Source: Erodium maritimum | Taxonomy: Eukaryota; Streptophyta; Magnoliopsida; Geraniales; Geraniaceae | Length of the DNA: 64,000 bases | Direction: 5' to 3' | Assembly: GCA_963921825.1 (NCBI GenBank) | Contig: OY997595.1 | Coordinates: 18,841,228-18,905,227, forward strand | In this document: one piece after another, positions 1 to 12,515 of the stretch | How positions within the stretch are numbered: position 1 is the stretch's first letter | Layout: each line of letters opens with the position of its first letter | Position numbers and translations under genes: made by a program | The notes under the pieces: generated by a model | Database searches by the model: none | What the model was told of the DNA's origin: nothing | Seen by the model: the letters and a program-made list of their open reading frames with translations, nothing else

Positions 1-424
1 ATCACAATATGCCCACAGGGCCAAACGAAGTCAAACACAAACGCCACGGCGTCACACAAAATCAAGACACTCAAATTTCTTTTAAAGTTTTCTCCGCTTC
101 ATTAAAACCTCAATTCTTGACATCAGGTGGTTACAACCCGGTCCAGGCGTCCCCGAACTACGTTGTACCGACTTGACGTCAGCACCGCCTCGTTCGACTA
201 CAGGAGCGCTCCTGAGTCGACCCGCGACAGCTTAAAAACGTTTCACGCAGCACACACAAACAGTATGCCAGTAACCCCGTACTGCACATACACACAGACA
301 AAACAAAACTCAAGGCATTAAGGGTTTACACACGGTTCCCGACCTACGTACCCAACGCACGGCGGGACTTTACTGATTCGACTCTCCCCACCTAATTGAC
401 GGACAGTCCGAGGTGTGAAACCTC

Positions 425-438
425 GAGCTCTGATACCA
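425..438 (-). other. Primer binding site of element E
   Basis: The minus strand reads TGGTATCAGAGCTC three bases after the LTR end. TGGTATCAGAGC is the usual plant initiator tRNA-Met complement used for minus-strand priming. Confidence 0.85.
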
Positions 439-1089
439 AGCTGTCACGCCCCAATTTCAGTAAACCGAACTAGGGACGCGAACGTTTTAAAAACATAAAA
501 ACACTTGAAACCTGTTTTCATTAAACACTTTAAAATACCAGTTTAGTTCAACAAAATAATAATTTCAGCTTAAAACACGTCCCAACAAGTGGACAAAAGT
601 ACAAGGTATCCGTCACTAGACTCAAAAGACAAAACCCGGACTCCGCTCCTAGCTCCACAAGCTTCGAGAGCTCACCTAGTCCGTCCCACGAACAGTACCT
701 GTAGGAAAAGCAGCTAGGGGTGAGCGTTCGCTCACCACCACGGATAACAGACTGACTACGGCATAATTAGCAGACAAGGCAATTAACACCACCAACAACT
801 CAACACCGGGGAAACCATCCCCAACCCAAGTACTCTAACTGAACATACACCCACGATGACCTTCCTCGAACGACTCAACACTCTGACACGTAAAGTAGAC
901 CTGACCCAGCAATTGACGACCTCTTCCAAGGACTCAAACGAAAGTTACGCAACACCAAACAGCATCACAAGGGATCACACACCGACCAAGATCACAAAGG
1001 ATCACACACCAAAACAAGATCACAAAGGATCGCAAACCAGCTGCCAAGAACGCCCTCCCGGGACTCTAACCCGATCAGGCCAACCCAAT

Positions 1090-1219
1090 AATGCTGCAAC
1101 TTACCGGGACTCTAACCCATAAGCCAGCCAGAAAATGCTGCAACTTACTGGGACTCTAACCCATAAGCCAGCCGGAAAAATGCTGCAACTTACTGGGACT
1201 CTAACCCATAAGCCAGCCA
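1090..1219. repeat. Tandem repeat in the E LTR, about 45-bp unit, three copies
   Basis: Units contain CTGCAACTTACTGGGACTC followed by TAACCCATAAGCCAGCC. Related degenerate units (CTTGCAACTTACCGAGACTC) recur at about 1,575-1,640 and 1,780-1,820. The array lies in the middle of the LTR. Confidence 0.75.
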
Positions 1220-3204
1220 AGGTATGCTCACAAACCCAAACCACACACGCGCGGCCAGGACCCCTTTATTGGCGGGCGGGCCCCCCTACCCCGTCTGAAC
1301 ATGCAGACGCGTGTGCTCGTGGACCCCCGTTTCAGGAAGCGGGCCCCCAACCTCAGGTAACCACAATCACAATCACAATCACAAGCAAGTTCAACAACCA
1401 GTAACAACACAGGTTCAACACTCACATGCACTCATGGCCACCAAGACACCAACAGTAAAACTCGGACTCAACAGCCCCACAGGCACTCACGGCCTCCCAA
1501 GACACATCGACGGTAAGACACGGACTCAACAGCCCCAGAGGCACTCACGGCCTCCCAAGACACCAACCATAAAACACGCTTGCAACTTACCGAGACTCTA
1601 ACTCGTAAGCCAGCTAAAGAAAGCTTGCAACCCCCCGAGACTCTAACTCGGTCAGGCCAGCCAAAGGCACCAACCTTCGTACGCGGGCTCTCAAGGCCAC
1701 CCAAAACACCAAAGGTAAAGACACGGGTTCAACAACCCCACGGGCACTCATGGCCACCCAAAACTCAACAATAAAACACGCTTGCAACTTACCGAGACTC
1801 TAACTCGTAAGCCAGCTAAAACACCAACAGTAAAATACGGGCTCTCATGGCCACCCAAACACGAATAACAACACGGGCTCTCATGGCCACCCAAGACTCA
1901 ACAATAATAATACGGGCTCTCAAGGCCACCCAAACACAAATAAACAAACAACCTCCGGCTTAACCAAAGCCTCCAACAGTCCTAATATCAACAGTTTCAC
2001 AATCAACCTCCGGGCATGGTCATATGCCTCCAGTACTCCTGATATCGATAAGTTCACAAACAACCTCCGGGCATGGTCATATGCCTCCAGTAAAACAATT
2101 AACGCTAAGTTCTCTGCTCCTACGACACTACTAAGTGTCACATGCTTTTCTCATAAACGCTACAATCCCGTATCATGCTTTTCTAATAAACGCTACGATC
2201 CCGTATCATGCTTTTCTAATAAACGCTACGATCCCGTATCATGCTTTTCTAATATTTGAATAGACCTATTCAACCCACGACACCCCGGTGTCACATGCAA
2301 TTCTACTGTTAACTTTCTCCAGTCAGGGCCGAGATCCGGCTACTTTTCCCTACCTCAACTGAAGAGCAACCGCTACGCTTCCTAGCTGCTGACGTTCTGG
2401 CTCGCTACCTCCGGGCTTCACTTCGATCGAAGCCGGACTCTAAGGATAACACTAAAGGCATAAATTAGAGGCGGTTCCCAGGTTAATCTAAAGGTCACAA
2501 TTATTCCTGTTTTAAAACCGACAGCTGTCTTTTAAACTCGAGCGGGATAAAAGCGGGGTCACAGTGGATCGGGTTGAGTACCCGAGCACCGAAACCGGTG
2601 CATGCGAGGCACAGTCCCAATGCACGAATCCCGAGGTCCGATTCAGCGGTCTGCTTTTGTTCCTTTGTAAACTCAATTAGCAGTCCAATTTAAACACTCG
2701 GTCACCAAAGCGATTCCGGTTCGCTCCAGAATCTAAAACCGTCTAAAAAACAAAAATGAAACCAAACCCCTTTTGATTTCCCTATTTTCCTTTTAGCACC
2801 TTTTAAATTAAATCGGATCCAGTTTTATCTTGATTATCCGTTCAACTTCAAATGATTTTGTTTGCAACCGAAACAGATCAAACGAACTCGTTTTCAACGA
2901 ATCGAACTTAAACTATTCTCTTTTAATTTTCTTTCAAATTCCCTTTTTCTGATCCTTTCCATTCCCACAGGTTCAAGTACAGAATTTAAAAAACGATCCG
3001 GATCTACAATCATTTTTACGTCCGAAATACAAACATCGAATTTTATTTCAGATATCGTTTTATTTCCTTCACTGAAATTACAATATCGTTTTTCAGACAA
3101 AAACTCAGATCCAAACTAAAGACGAACGGAAAATAAACCGGCCGCCGGCAAATACGTCGCCGGCGACTAAACCCCCAGGCACAAACCTCACTGGAGGGAA
3201 GGGC

Positions 3205-3290
3205 GGCTGGGCGTGCACGGCGGTGCACGGCGGCGGTGCACGGTGGCGGTGCACGGCGGCGGTGCACGGCGGCGGTACACGGCGGGGACC
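3205..3290. repeat. GC-rich short tandem repeat in the E LTR
   Basis: Repeats of GGTGCACGGCG and GGCGGTGCACGG variants, six or so units. It creates spurious open frames on both strands. Confidence 0.7.
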
Positions 3291-5334
3291 CTCCACGCCC
3301 CAGATCTGGATGGCCCCGGTGGCTCTGTCCCGGAGCTGTCGCACGCGCCGGCGAAGGGAGAACGGGCTCGGGAGCGATGGCCGGTCTCGGGAGCGTCGGC
3401 TGGACTCGGTAGCGGTGGCCGGACTCCGAGTTGAGAGGAGGGAGGGAGGTCGGATGAGGGTTCGAGATCTGAGAGGGAGAAGGAAGAGAGGGTCGACGGC
3501 GGTGGCTACTGGTGTGGGCGGGCGGTGGCCGGACGGAGAACGAGGGGAGAATGGGGCGGCGTGGGGACGTGGTTGGGGTCGGAGAAGAAGGAGGAGGGGG
3601 CTCGGCGTGGGGAAGACGGGACGGCGAGAGGAGCTGGCCGGACGTGGGGGGAGCTGGCCGGACGTGGGAGGCGGTTCCGGCGAGGGTGAGGTCGGGAGAG
3701 GAGATGGGCGGCTGAAGGAGAAGAGAATGAGAGGGATTAGGGTTTGAGGAGGAGGGGTGGGGTTTAAATACCCTGGGCTAACCCGAGTTGGGCCTCGGCT
3801 GGGATTTGGGCCGCACGGCCCAAAACGCTTGTTGGCCTGCTCAGGTGGGGGTCGGGTCCTGCCTGGCCGGGTCTGCAGCTTGGGCCGGGTCCGGTCCGAC
3901 CCAAAAGTTTTTTTTTTTTTCCAGACTTTTCGAACCGCTTCCCGATCCCGTCAATTAAAACCCGTAAAAGGCAATTTAAATTTTCAGGACTTTACAAAAG
4001 GTGTGGTTGGGAAGTGTTGGCCGACCATATTGGTTAAAGGGGGGGGGGGGAGGAGTTGGGTTTTGTGTTAGTTATTTTAAATTAGAAAAGAAGAAGAGAG
4101 AGTTCAGAGAGAGAAGGAGAAGAAGAAGAAGAAGGAAGAGAGGGAAGTTAGGGTTTGGAGGAAAATCAAACCTTTGGATCGTCTTGAAGCAAAGAGCAAT
4201 CCCGTTCCCCTCGTTCTCCTCTACGATAATACCCGAACCGATTCTCGTTTCGATTATTTTCAAGAGCTAGGGTTTGGTTATAAAATTTGGTTTAGGGTTG
4301 TGTAGAGATTAGAGAGGTGTTGGAGACGTTTTAGAGGTGTTTGGGAGAGAAATTTCACGTTTTCCGGTGACCGGAGGCTCGGGAGGAGCTCCGGCCACCG
4401 TGGGTGGTGGCCGGCCGGCCATGTGGTGGCTGGCCGGAGGTGGCAGCAGCCACCACTTGGTGGCCGAGCCCCTCCCTCAAACCCTAGGGCACGGCCAAGC
4501 CCTTTGGGTGGGGCCCACGTGCTCGGTTGTTCGTGTTTTAATTACTCGGGTAGTTTAAAACGTTCCCCGGACCATTTATCCTTAATCGAATCGAAATTTG
4601 GAGTTAAATTGGAGAAGTTGTAATTAACGGGTTTTGGAAACTTTAAACGATAATTAATTGACTTAGAAGTCGGAATTCGATTCCGTCAAGTGCGTTGGGT
4701 TCCTTGAAATATTCTAAGACCGTGGAAACGAAAACGGGGGCTTTTGGAGCCCCGGAAGGCAATTAACCAAAACCGGCCAGATTCGCCATGTCGGGCGAAT
4801 CTGGCCCTTACGGGTCCTTTTTCGGCAATATCGAGTAATTGGGAAGTTTGGGAGTGTTCGGCATTTTCGGGGTTACGTTTGGGCGTTAAGTTGTTAATTT
4901 TCGGTTTATTCGTACTAGTTTAAAAGTACTTTGAAATTGTGTTCTTTTAGATCGTGCTACGGACTGAGGCAAGGGAAAGCTCGGCGAGTGACTAGGTCCA
5001 CTTCGGGTTTTGTTGGAGCGCTTTTGGATCTATATACGAGGTAGGGAAAAGTAGCCGGATCTCGGCCCTGATTAGGGAAAGTTAATAGTATAATTGCATG
5101 TGACACCGGGGTGTCGTGGGTTGAGTAGAATTATTTAATTATTAGAAAAGCATGATACGGGATTGTAGCGTTTAAGAGAAAAGCATGTGACACTTAGTAG
5201 TGTCGTAGGAACAGAGAACTTAGCGATAATTGAATTACTGGAGGCATATGACCATGCCCGGAGGTTGCTTGTGAAACTAGTGATCTTAGGACTATTGGAG
5301 GCATCGTGTATGTCGGAGGTTGTTGTGTGTATTT

Positions 5335-5640
5335 AATTGTTGAGCCTGGGTGGCCTTGAAAGCCCGTTTTTAATTGTTGAGTTTGGGTGGCCTTGAGAGC
5401 CCGTGTTATTTATCGTAGAGTCTGGGTGGCCTTGAGAGCCCGTATTTAATTGTTGAGTTTGGGTGGCCTTGAGAGCCCGTGTTATTTATTGTGAGTTTGG
5501 GTGGCCTTGAGAGCCCGTGTTATTTATTGTTGAGTTTGGGTGGCCTTGAGACCCGTGTTATTTATTGTTGAGTTTGGGTGGCCTTGAGAGCCCGTGTTTT
5601 TATTGTTGAGTTTGGGTGGCCATGAGAGCCCGTGTATTTA
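5335..5640 (+). repeat. 39-bp tandem array in LTR A1
   Basis: Units read TTGTTGAGTTTGGGTGGCC then TTGAGAGCCCGTGTTATTTA, about 39 bp each, seven or eight copies. The same array is in solo LTR A2 at 17,603-17,845, so it is a family feature with variable copy number. Because 39 is divisible by three, it gives a 13-residue repeating spurious ORF. Confidence 0.85.
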
Positions 5641-5692
5641 ATTTGGTGTCTTGAGTGGCAGTGAGTGTCGTGGGGTTGTTGAACCCGAGTCT
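5545..5692 (+). repeat. 148-bp direct duplication, left copy
   Basis: Identical, base for base on reading, to 11,980-12,127 on the other side of copia element C2. Solo LTR A2 has a single copy of this stretch, so the duplication arose with the insertion. It runs from CTTGAGACCCG to ACCCGAGTCT. Confidence 0.9.
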
Positions 5693-8600
5693 ACTCATCC
5701 TTCGACGACTAGTTCAGCATCATCTTTCCCCCGGGTTAGAATGATGTCTACTGGTACAACATAAGGCTTACGAGACGTCTGGTCTCATACATGTCATGGC
5801 ATATATGATCGATCCTGCCCCCAGGCGCATAGGATTCTCATCATCCTTTTCAGCTCATCAAGTGTCTTAGGACACTGAGTCTTGCTGAGATGAATGCCAT
5901 GACTAGTGGGTAAGAGTCCTTTCTTTGAATCGAGCATTAAGAACCTACTCAATGCCTTGTTCACATAGGTTCCCTGACTTAAATCCAAGACCCTCTTGGT
6001 GCGATCTCTACATATCTTAATCCTTAAGATATGAGAAGCATCGCCTAAGTCCTTTATTGAAAAACACTTCCTCAACCAAGCTTTAGTCTCGTGCAAGGTT
6101 GGGATGTCGTTTTCAATGAGAACCAGAAAGGTAATATTGCTCCCACTAGCCTTCTTATAAACGCAAGATTCATCCTCGTTCTTGATTAAGCCAAATCCAA
6201 TTACAGCTTCATCAAAACGAAGGATCCAACTCCGAGAAGTTCGTTTCAATCCATAAATGGATTTCAACAACTTATAAATCTTTCCTTTATTCTTCGGATC
6301 GTCAAAACCTTTGGGCCGAGACATACAAACGTACTCAGTCAAATTTCCATTTAGGAAAGCGGTTTTGACATCCACTTGCCATATCTCGTAATTATGATAC
6401 GCAGTTATGTCAAGAAGAATTTGGATCGATTTTGACCATAGCCACTAAGGAGAAGGTTTCCTCATAGTCAATCCATTGGATCTGCCTATAACCTTTCGCC
6501 ACCAGTTGAGCTTTGTAGGTCAGAGGGTTGCCGTCCATGTCCATCTTCACCTTGAAGATCCATTTGCATCCTATGGTCCTCACACCATTGATGGGATCAA
6601 CCGGTTCCCAGACTCGGTTGTCCGACATGGATTACATTTCCTCCCTCATGGCTCCCAGCCATAACTCGGAGTTGGGCCCATCCACGACTTCCTGAAAGGT
6701 GGCTGGATCATCGTGATCCACCATGACTTCATTGTCACCTCTGGATACCATATCTTGGAGGTGGAAGATTGATCCTTTCAAATCGCCTTGGACCTTCCGG
6801 AATTGTAACAGGAATTGGTTCTTACTCTACGACAGTCTCTGGCTCCTTTCTACTGGGTTGCCAATTGGTTTAAACAGATCTGTACCATCCTGAATTTCTT
6901 CGAGATGCACAGTCCTCCCAATGACGTCTTTGGAAACAAAACTTCTTTTCCATAAAGACCCCACCCCAAGCGACGAACACCATGTTCTCACTGGGATTGT
7001 AGAAATAGTATCCCCTTGTTGCTTTGGGATACCACACGAAGGTGCATATCTCAGATCTTGGTTCGAGCTTAGTCGAAACCAAATGTTTCACATAAGCCTC
7101 GCAACCACAAATCTTTAGGAAGGACAAAGCAGGCATCATCCCGTACCATTTTTTAAAATGGTGTCCCTTCCACACCCTTGTCGAAGCCCGATTCACTATG
7201 AATGCGGTCGTCTCTAGAGCATAAACCCTGAAAGAGATTGGGAGATCAGTCTAACTAATCATGGAACGGACCATTGTCTAACAATGTCCGATTTCTCCGT
7301 TTGGCTACACCTTTCAACTACAGTGTCCCAGGAGGAGTCCATTCTAAAAGGATCCCATTCTCTTTTAGATGATCTAATAACTCTGTGGTCAAGTATTTTC
7401 CACCTCGATCCAATCGAAGTGCCTTAATACCTTTGTCGAGCTGGTTTTCTACTTTAGTCTTAAACTCTTTGAATTTATCAAAAGCTTCAGACTTATGTCT
7501 CACCGAATAGACATAACCATATTTACTGTAATCATCAATAAATGTGATAAAGTAGCTAAAACCCCTCCTGCCAAGTGAACTTATTGGTCTAAACACATTC
7601 GAGTGTATAAGCCCCAATAATTCACCCGCCCTTTCATCGCGATCGATAAAGGGCACTTTAGTCATTTTTCCCATCAAACAAACCTTGCACCTATCGATCG
7701 AATGGAATTCGAATGAACCTGAAAGCCCGCACTTCTGAAGTGCTGATAGGCGCTTCTTGTTTATGCGACCCAAATGACAGTGCCATAACAGAGTTAGGTT
7801 TAAATCGTTGGATTTAGACCTCTTGGTATTAACGGAATATATAGAACTTGAGGCATTGTTACCCATATCTAATATGTACAATCCTCCAACCATGTCAGTA
7901 CTGGTATAAAACATATCATTGCATAGAACATTGAAAACTCTATTTCCAATATTAACATTATATCCTTCCTTGTCAAACACGGATACAGATATAATATTCC
8001 TACTAAAAGTAGGTATGCAATATACATTATACAATACTAAGATAAGGCCTCTTGGCAAAGCAAGACTCATGGATCCTACAACAGTTGCCACAACTCTGAG
8101 GTCCATTTCGTGCTTTCCAAATCTCTCCTACTTTCAGCCACCATATATTAGTGCATGTGTGAGATTCAGTCATGGTATCTAATACCCATGAATCTTTGGA
8201 AGTAGAGAGATGTAGCTCTATAGAGTTAATACCGATTGAAGGCACGGCCCCACCGCCCTTCCTTAGATCATCCAGGTTTCCTGATGAAGGCGCAGTCTTA
8301 CTGCCCTTCTTCAGATCATCCAGGCTATTTGATGAAGGCGCAGTCCCACTGCCCTTCTTCAGATCAGCCGTGAACTTCCTGTAATCCCGGTTCCAATGAC
8401 CAGGCTGTTGGCAGTAGAAGCAGACATTCTCAGGTGTCTCATCTTTCCTGCCAAGTGCGCATGGGCCCAGCCCATGCCACTTCCAATTCCCTTGTTGACC
8501 ATCAGAATATCCTTGGATCCCAGATCCCTGAGATATTCTTCTCAGCAGTTAATGACACTTCATGTAACTCTGATATGGTCTTAGAGACAGCCTTGTCAAG

Positions 8601-11600
8601 GACATATTCTTTGCGTTCAGACTTGAGGACTATCCTCAAAATTCTGTACCAGTCCAAATAGTTTGTCCCATTTAGCTTGACCCTGTTAAGAATGGTTTTT
8701 AATGACAAACTATTAATGTTCGCTGAATTTGCCATTTGATCTACAACAGATAAAATTCAATCAGTAAACTGAATAAATTTTATGAAGATCAAGCTTAAAC
8801 ACCAACAATCAATTCTAAACCTTTAGAATTTGAAACCAAGATCCTTGATTCACTCGATTAAGCTGAACTAATGCTCACCACTTAATCGAGCTATGTAGGT
8901 AGGACTCCATCCAATTACATCCAATGTGACTCTTGGCTAGGGTATGTACTTATGTACACGACTTACCCTATCTGTTACCCTAGCTCAACCTCAGGCCGAG
9001 AATCGTAGTCGGGTCCACCAATTTTCAACTATGGCTCGTCACTATGTAGGTGCTCCGCTAATGCGCACGACACCCACATATGTCGTCCAAACCTACTACC
9101 CCGCTTTCCCATGGATGCTCCGCTAATGCGCACGACACCCATAGGACGGGGAGGTAGTAAGGTGTTGATAATTGGGAGGTATCGGACATGACCCGTTTTT
9201 ACTTGTCCGGTTGTGTTTAAAACTTTGACACATCCTAGATGCGATGAGCACATCAACTACATTCCAAATGCAATGATGCCTCAAATTACATCCAATGTAA
9301 TTCTTCCTTCGAACCCATCAACTACATCCAATGTAATGACGATTCTAAGGGTTCACACACAAGGATTAAAATTCCAATTTTATCTTTGCATGTGAGGTGA
9401 TATGCTCGGTAAATAAAGTTAAGCATGCAATTCTAAAACACATAGAATTAATCATGCATAAACTAAACCAAGCATAAAGCGATAAATGTGCACATAATAG
9501 CCCCCTAAACTAACTCCCACTAGCTTCTTGAGCTCCACCGACTCCAAGCCGATGCCAACACCCGAAAAGCCACCAAATGACCTTTTCGCCCTTTCTTCGT
9601 CTTGAGTAAAATATTACAATTTAATACACGACTCGCAGGTCGGGAATAAATAAATATTACAAACAAGTGGTTCGACGACCACACCTTGAAAGAATAATTA
9701 CACGCTAACTCTAACGGCTCGCAGGCCGTGAAAAGCGATAAATAATTAAATTGAGCTCGGGGCTATTATGTACACCATGCCAACATCACATCACACATCG
9801 TGTTATCAAACAAGCATGTTATCAAACATCATGTGATTTTCCGGTTTTAATTAATAGCCAAGTTTCGAAATTTTTTGATGCTCGGTTTATCGAAACCGTT
9901 CAAAAATGAAACTTTTGAACATTTGATCTTCGAGTTCATCATGACGGTTCCAAACTCGTCATAACTAACAAAACGGTTTAGCCTTGGCATATCAACCATC
10001 CAATGGTCATGCTTGGCCTAGCTCCGTCCAACGGAGCCCCGTTCGGTCCCGGTTTCGGCTCCCCGAGAGTCCCGCTCCCGAGACCCGAAAAATCAATTTT
10101 TTTTCAAAATTTCCAGATTTGAAATAATTTTCAAAAAATCATTTTACATGTATTAAATCCATAAACAATAATTTAAAACATGTTATCAAACAATTTAGCA
10201 AAATAACATGCCAAAAACGAAACTTTCAAGCAAAACCGAAACTTTGAACACCGTCTTGTGAATCCCGAAGGTAGCACGGCTCTGATACCACTGTTGGGTC
10301 TCGAGGTAGGGTTGGAGATGAACCAACTCGCAGCGGAAAATCAATGAAAACCAAGAGACAATTAGAACCATGAAACAACTAACAAAGAATGGATTAACAA
10401 GAGAAAAATTCAGCACTAGTTCTTACCAAAACAAGAACACCGGTTAACGAATGATTGGCTTGAGTCTCCAAGACGCCTACGTATCCACATGGGAATCAAA
10501 GCCACGTAGTTCTTCTCTTTGAGGACTCAAGAACACAAACATGGAGGTGGAAACTAGCCAAACCCGAAATGGCCATGGAAGAGGGAGAGAAAATGTGTTT
10601 CCTATTCTTGTCTTGTGTTTGTTATGTTGAAAAAAGATGACTTAAACATAACAAAACCCATACTTGTCCAACTAAAGGCATGGGACAAGTATGGTGTCAA
10701 GTAAGGTGTGAATAGGACAAAGTATGGCAAGACAAGATTGGGTTAGGTGGTGAATCACCAACACCTTAATCCTTGTCTTGCTTACTTAGTACTAATTAAT
10801 CAAGACTTGATTAATTAGTTCCATGGGCCTTGGTTGCATGGGCCTTTCATGGGCCTCTTGGAACATGGCCCGTGACCATTTCCAACGAGGTCCCGTGATT
10901 CGCTCATCGCCTCCATGCCTTCCATACCGGAAATGTCCAACATTATCCGACGCGATCAATCCCAAGACTCCAAGCCTTGTCTCGATCCGTAAAGTCCTAT
11001 TCACTTACGGGCACATGACCCAAAACCCAGTTTTGGTCATGTCCCGAGACAACTCCCTTTTGGCCATTCTCCATAAATGTGTCAATGAGTTTCATCCTCC
11101 GGTGTGACCCTTAGGTTTATGCATGTCAATAGATCAACGTAAAATCCCATTTTACTTGATCCTATTTAAGTGGCAACTAACGAGACTTTAGTATTGCCTG
11201 ACACTACATAACGAATCGACCCTGTCGATTCTAACCTTTCCGTCGTCCCTGTCATTATCCTTTTATCTCCGATATCCTGATTGAGATAAGGCATAGAGCC
11301 GTCATCCTTATTATTCTCAATCACCGTTCCTTGATATGTGAGATGACTGAAGATATGATACCCAGTATCATGTGCATGGCCATGCTATTCTTCCAGTCAC
11401 TCTCGATCAAGCGGCCGAGAACCGATATCTTTCCCATACCTTAGTATGAGGGATAAATCCCTTAGCCGTCTTTCGTGTCACTCATGTAGCCCATCCCCAA
11501 GCCAATCCTGGCCGTTATGGAAGCCCTGTTACGGACAACGTTAGGCTCAGGTCAAACTCAGTTGTTGACTACATAGCGATCACAAAGACTCCTTGGTCTA

Positions 11601-11979
11601 AGGATACATGACAAGCTACAACACTGAATATGTTCATGACTTAATCTATGGCACATATTCAGGGCGGGTCGTCCAATATCATGTCCCACATGATATCTAT
11701 GATCAGACTCCGGAATCCCATTCCAATGACTAACAGAACGTAAGCCATAAAGAGCCATCTTTCATACTAGTCGCTTCTAGTGAAGCTTTGTTGACTAGGG
11801 ACCCATCGAGTGTGATCTATCTCGATCTATGGTTCTATTCGCATGGTGGGCATAGATCAGAGCACACATCGATATATTACTCCAACACATAAGTAATATA
11901 AAGCCGCTTTAATTTTATTGCTAACGATGATATATACATTTGGACATTTAGGATTGAACTACGGGCACTAAGACTAACA
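5693..11979 (-). mobile_element. Ty1/copia element C2 (Angela-like), incomplete fossil
   Basis: Minus-strand copy of the family seen whole at 32,453-40,916. Parts, 5' to 3' on the minus strand: LTR 11,979-10,292, primer binding site 10,290-10,278, untranslated leader, a gag-like stretch near 8,735-8,500, an integrase region near 8,106-7,318, and reverse transcriptase near 6,630-5,794. The 3' end, including the 3' LTR, is absent. The coding region is broken in several places, in a pattern very like that of the whole copy. The right end is a clean LTR terminus. The left end is an internal position joined to LTR A1 with a shared GTCT. The very high match to copy C1 indicates a recent insertion. 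Confidence 0.85.
10292..11979 (-). repeat. 5' LTR of copia element C2 (1,688 bp)
   Basis: Minus-strand TGTTAGTCTTAG...GAGACCCAACA, the same family as the two 1,689-bp LTRs of C1. It is followed on the minus strand by the initiator-Met-type primer binding site TGGTATCAGAGCC. Confidence 0.9.
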
Positions 11980-12127
11980 CTTGAGACCCGTGTTATTTAT
12001 TGTTGAGTTTGGGTGGCCTTGAGAGCCCGTGTTTTTATTGTTGAGTTTGGGTGGCCATGAGAGCCCGTGTATTTAATTTGGTGTCTTGAGTGGCAGTGAG
12101 TGTCGTGGGGTTGTTGAACCCGAGTCT
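11980..12127 (+). repeat. 148-bp direct duplication, right copy
   Basis: Right-hand partner of 5,545-5,692. It begins immediately after the terminal TAACA of the C2 LTR, so this side of the insertion looks like a normal integrase-made junction. Confidence 0.9.
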
Positions 12128-12515
12128 TGACCGTTGGTGTGTCTTGAGTGGCAGTGAGTGCCCGTGGGGTTGTTGAACCCGAGTCTTGACTGTTGAGGTG
12201 TCTTGAGTGGCAGTGAGTGCCCGTGGGGTTGTTGAACCCGAGTCTTGACTGTTGAGGTGTCTTGAGTGCCTGTGTGATTGAACTTTCCTGTGATTGTGAT
12301 TGTGGTTACCTGGGGTGGTGAGTTCTAAAGGTCGACAGCCTGATCCGACTTAGTGTCGATGAATTGCGAGTTCTAAAGGTCGACAGCCTGATCCGACTTA
12401 GTGTCGATGAATTGCGAGTTCTAAAGGTCGACAGCCTGATCCGACTTAGTGTCGATGAATTGCGAGTTTGAAAGGTCGACAGCCTGATCCGACTTCGTGT
12501 CGAGGAATTGCGATA
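12066..12515 (+). repeat. Two tandem arrays in LTR A1 (about 58-bp and 48-bp units)
   Basis: 12,066-12,265 carries about three units containing GTGTCTTGAGTGGCAGTGAG and GTTGTTGAACCCGAGTCTTG. 12,320-12,511 carries four 48-bp units containing GAGTTCTAAAGGTCGACAGC and CTGATCCGACTTAGTGTCGA. Both arrays recur in A2 (17,860-18,030 and 18,096-18,289). Confidence 0.85.

Larger units (their letters stand above)
1..3996 (-). mobile_element. LTR retrotransposon E, 5' part only (gypsy-like, Tekay-type LTR)
   Basis: Seen: the 5' LTR lies at 442-3,996 and an initiator-methionine-tRNA-like primer binding site at 425-438, both reading on the minus strand. Positions 1-424 are the start of the internal leader; gag and pol would lie beyond the left edge. 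The right end, read on the minus strand, is TGTAAAGTCC, and the LTR closes with GGGGCGTGACA. The element sits inside the plus-strand LTR that resumes at 3,997, so it is the later insertion. Only one LTR is visible, so neither age nor completeness can be judged. The Tekay-like (chromovirus) assignment rests on LTR termini and length alone. Confidence 0.75.
442..3996 (-). repeat. 5' LTR of element E, about 3.55 kb
   Basis: Begins TGTCACGCCCC on the plus strand and ends ...GGACTTTACA, so it has TG/CA termini. Its inner 2 kb is clearly related to the solo LTR at 23,813-26,105, but the other half diverges and carries GC-rich sequence and TA-poor promoter-like DNA around 3,200-3,900. The long open frames inside it, rich in Arg and Gly, come from GC-rich composition and are not genes. 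Confidence 0.8.

Noticed and set aside
3223-3747. 174-codon Arg/Gly-rich frame in element E
   Set aside because: It lies in the GC-rich repeat part of an LTR, and frames of similar length exist in other phases and on the other strand.
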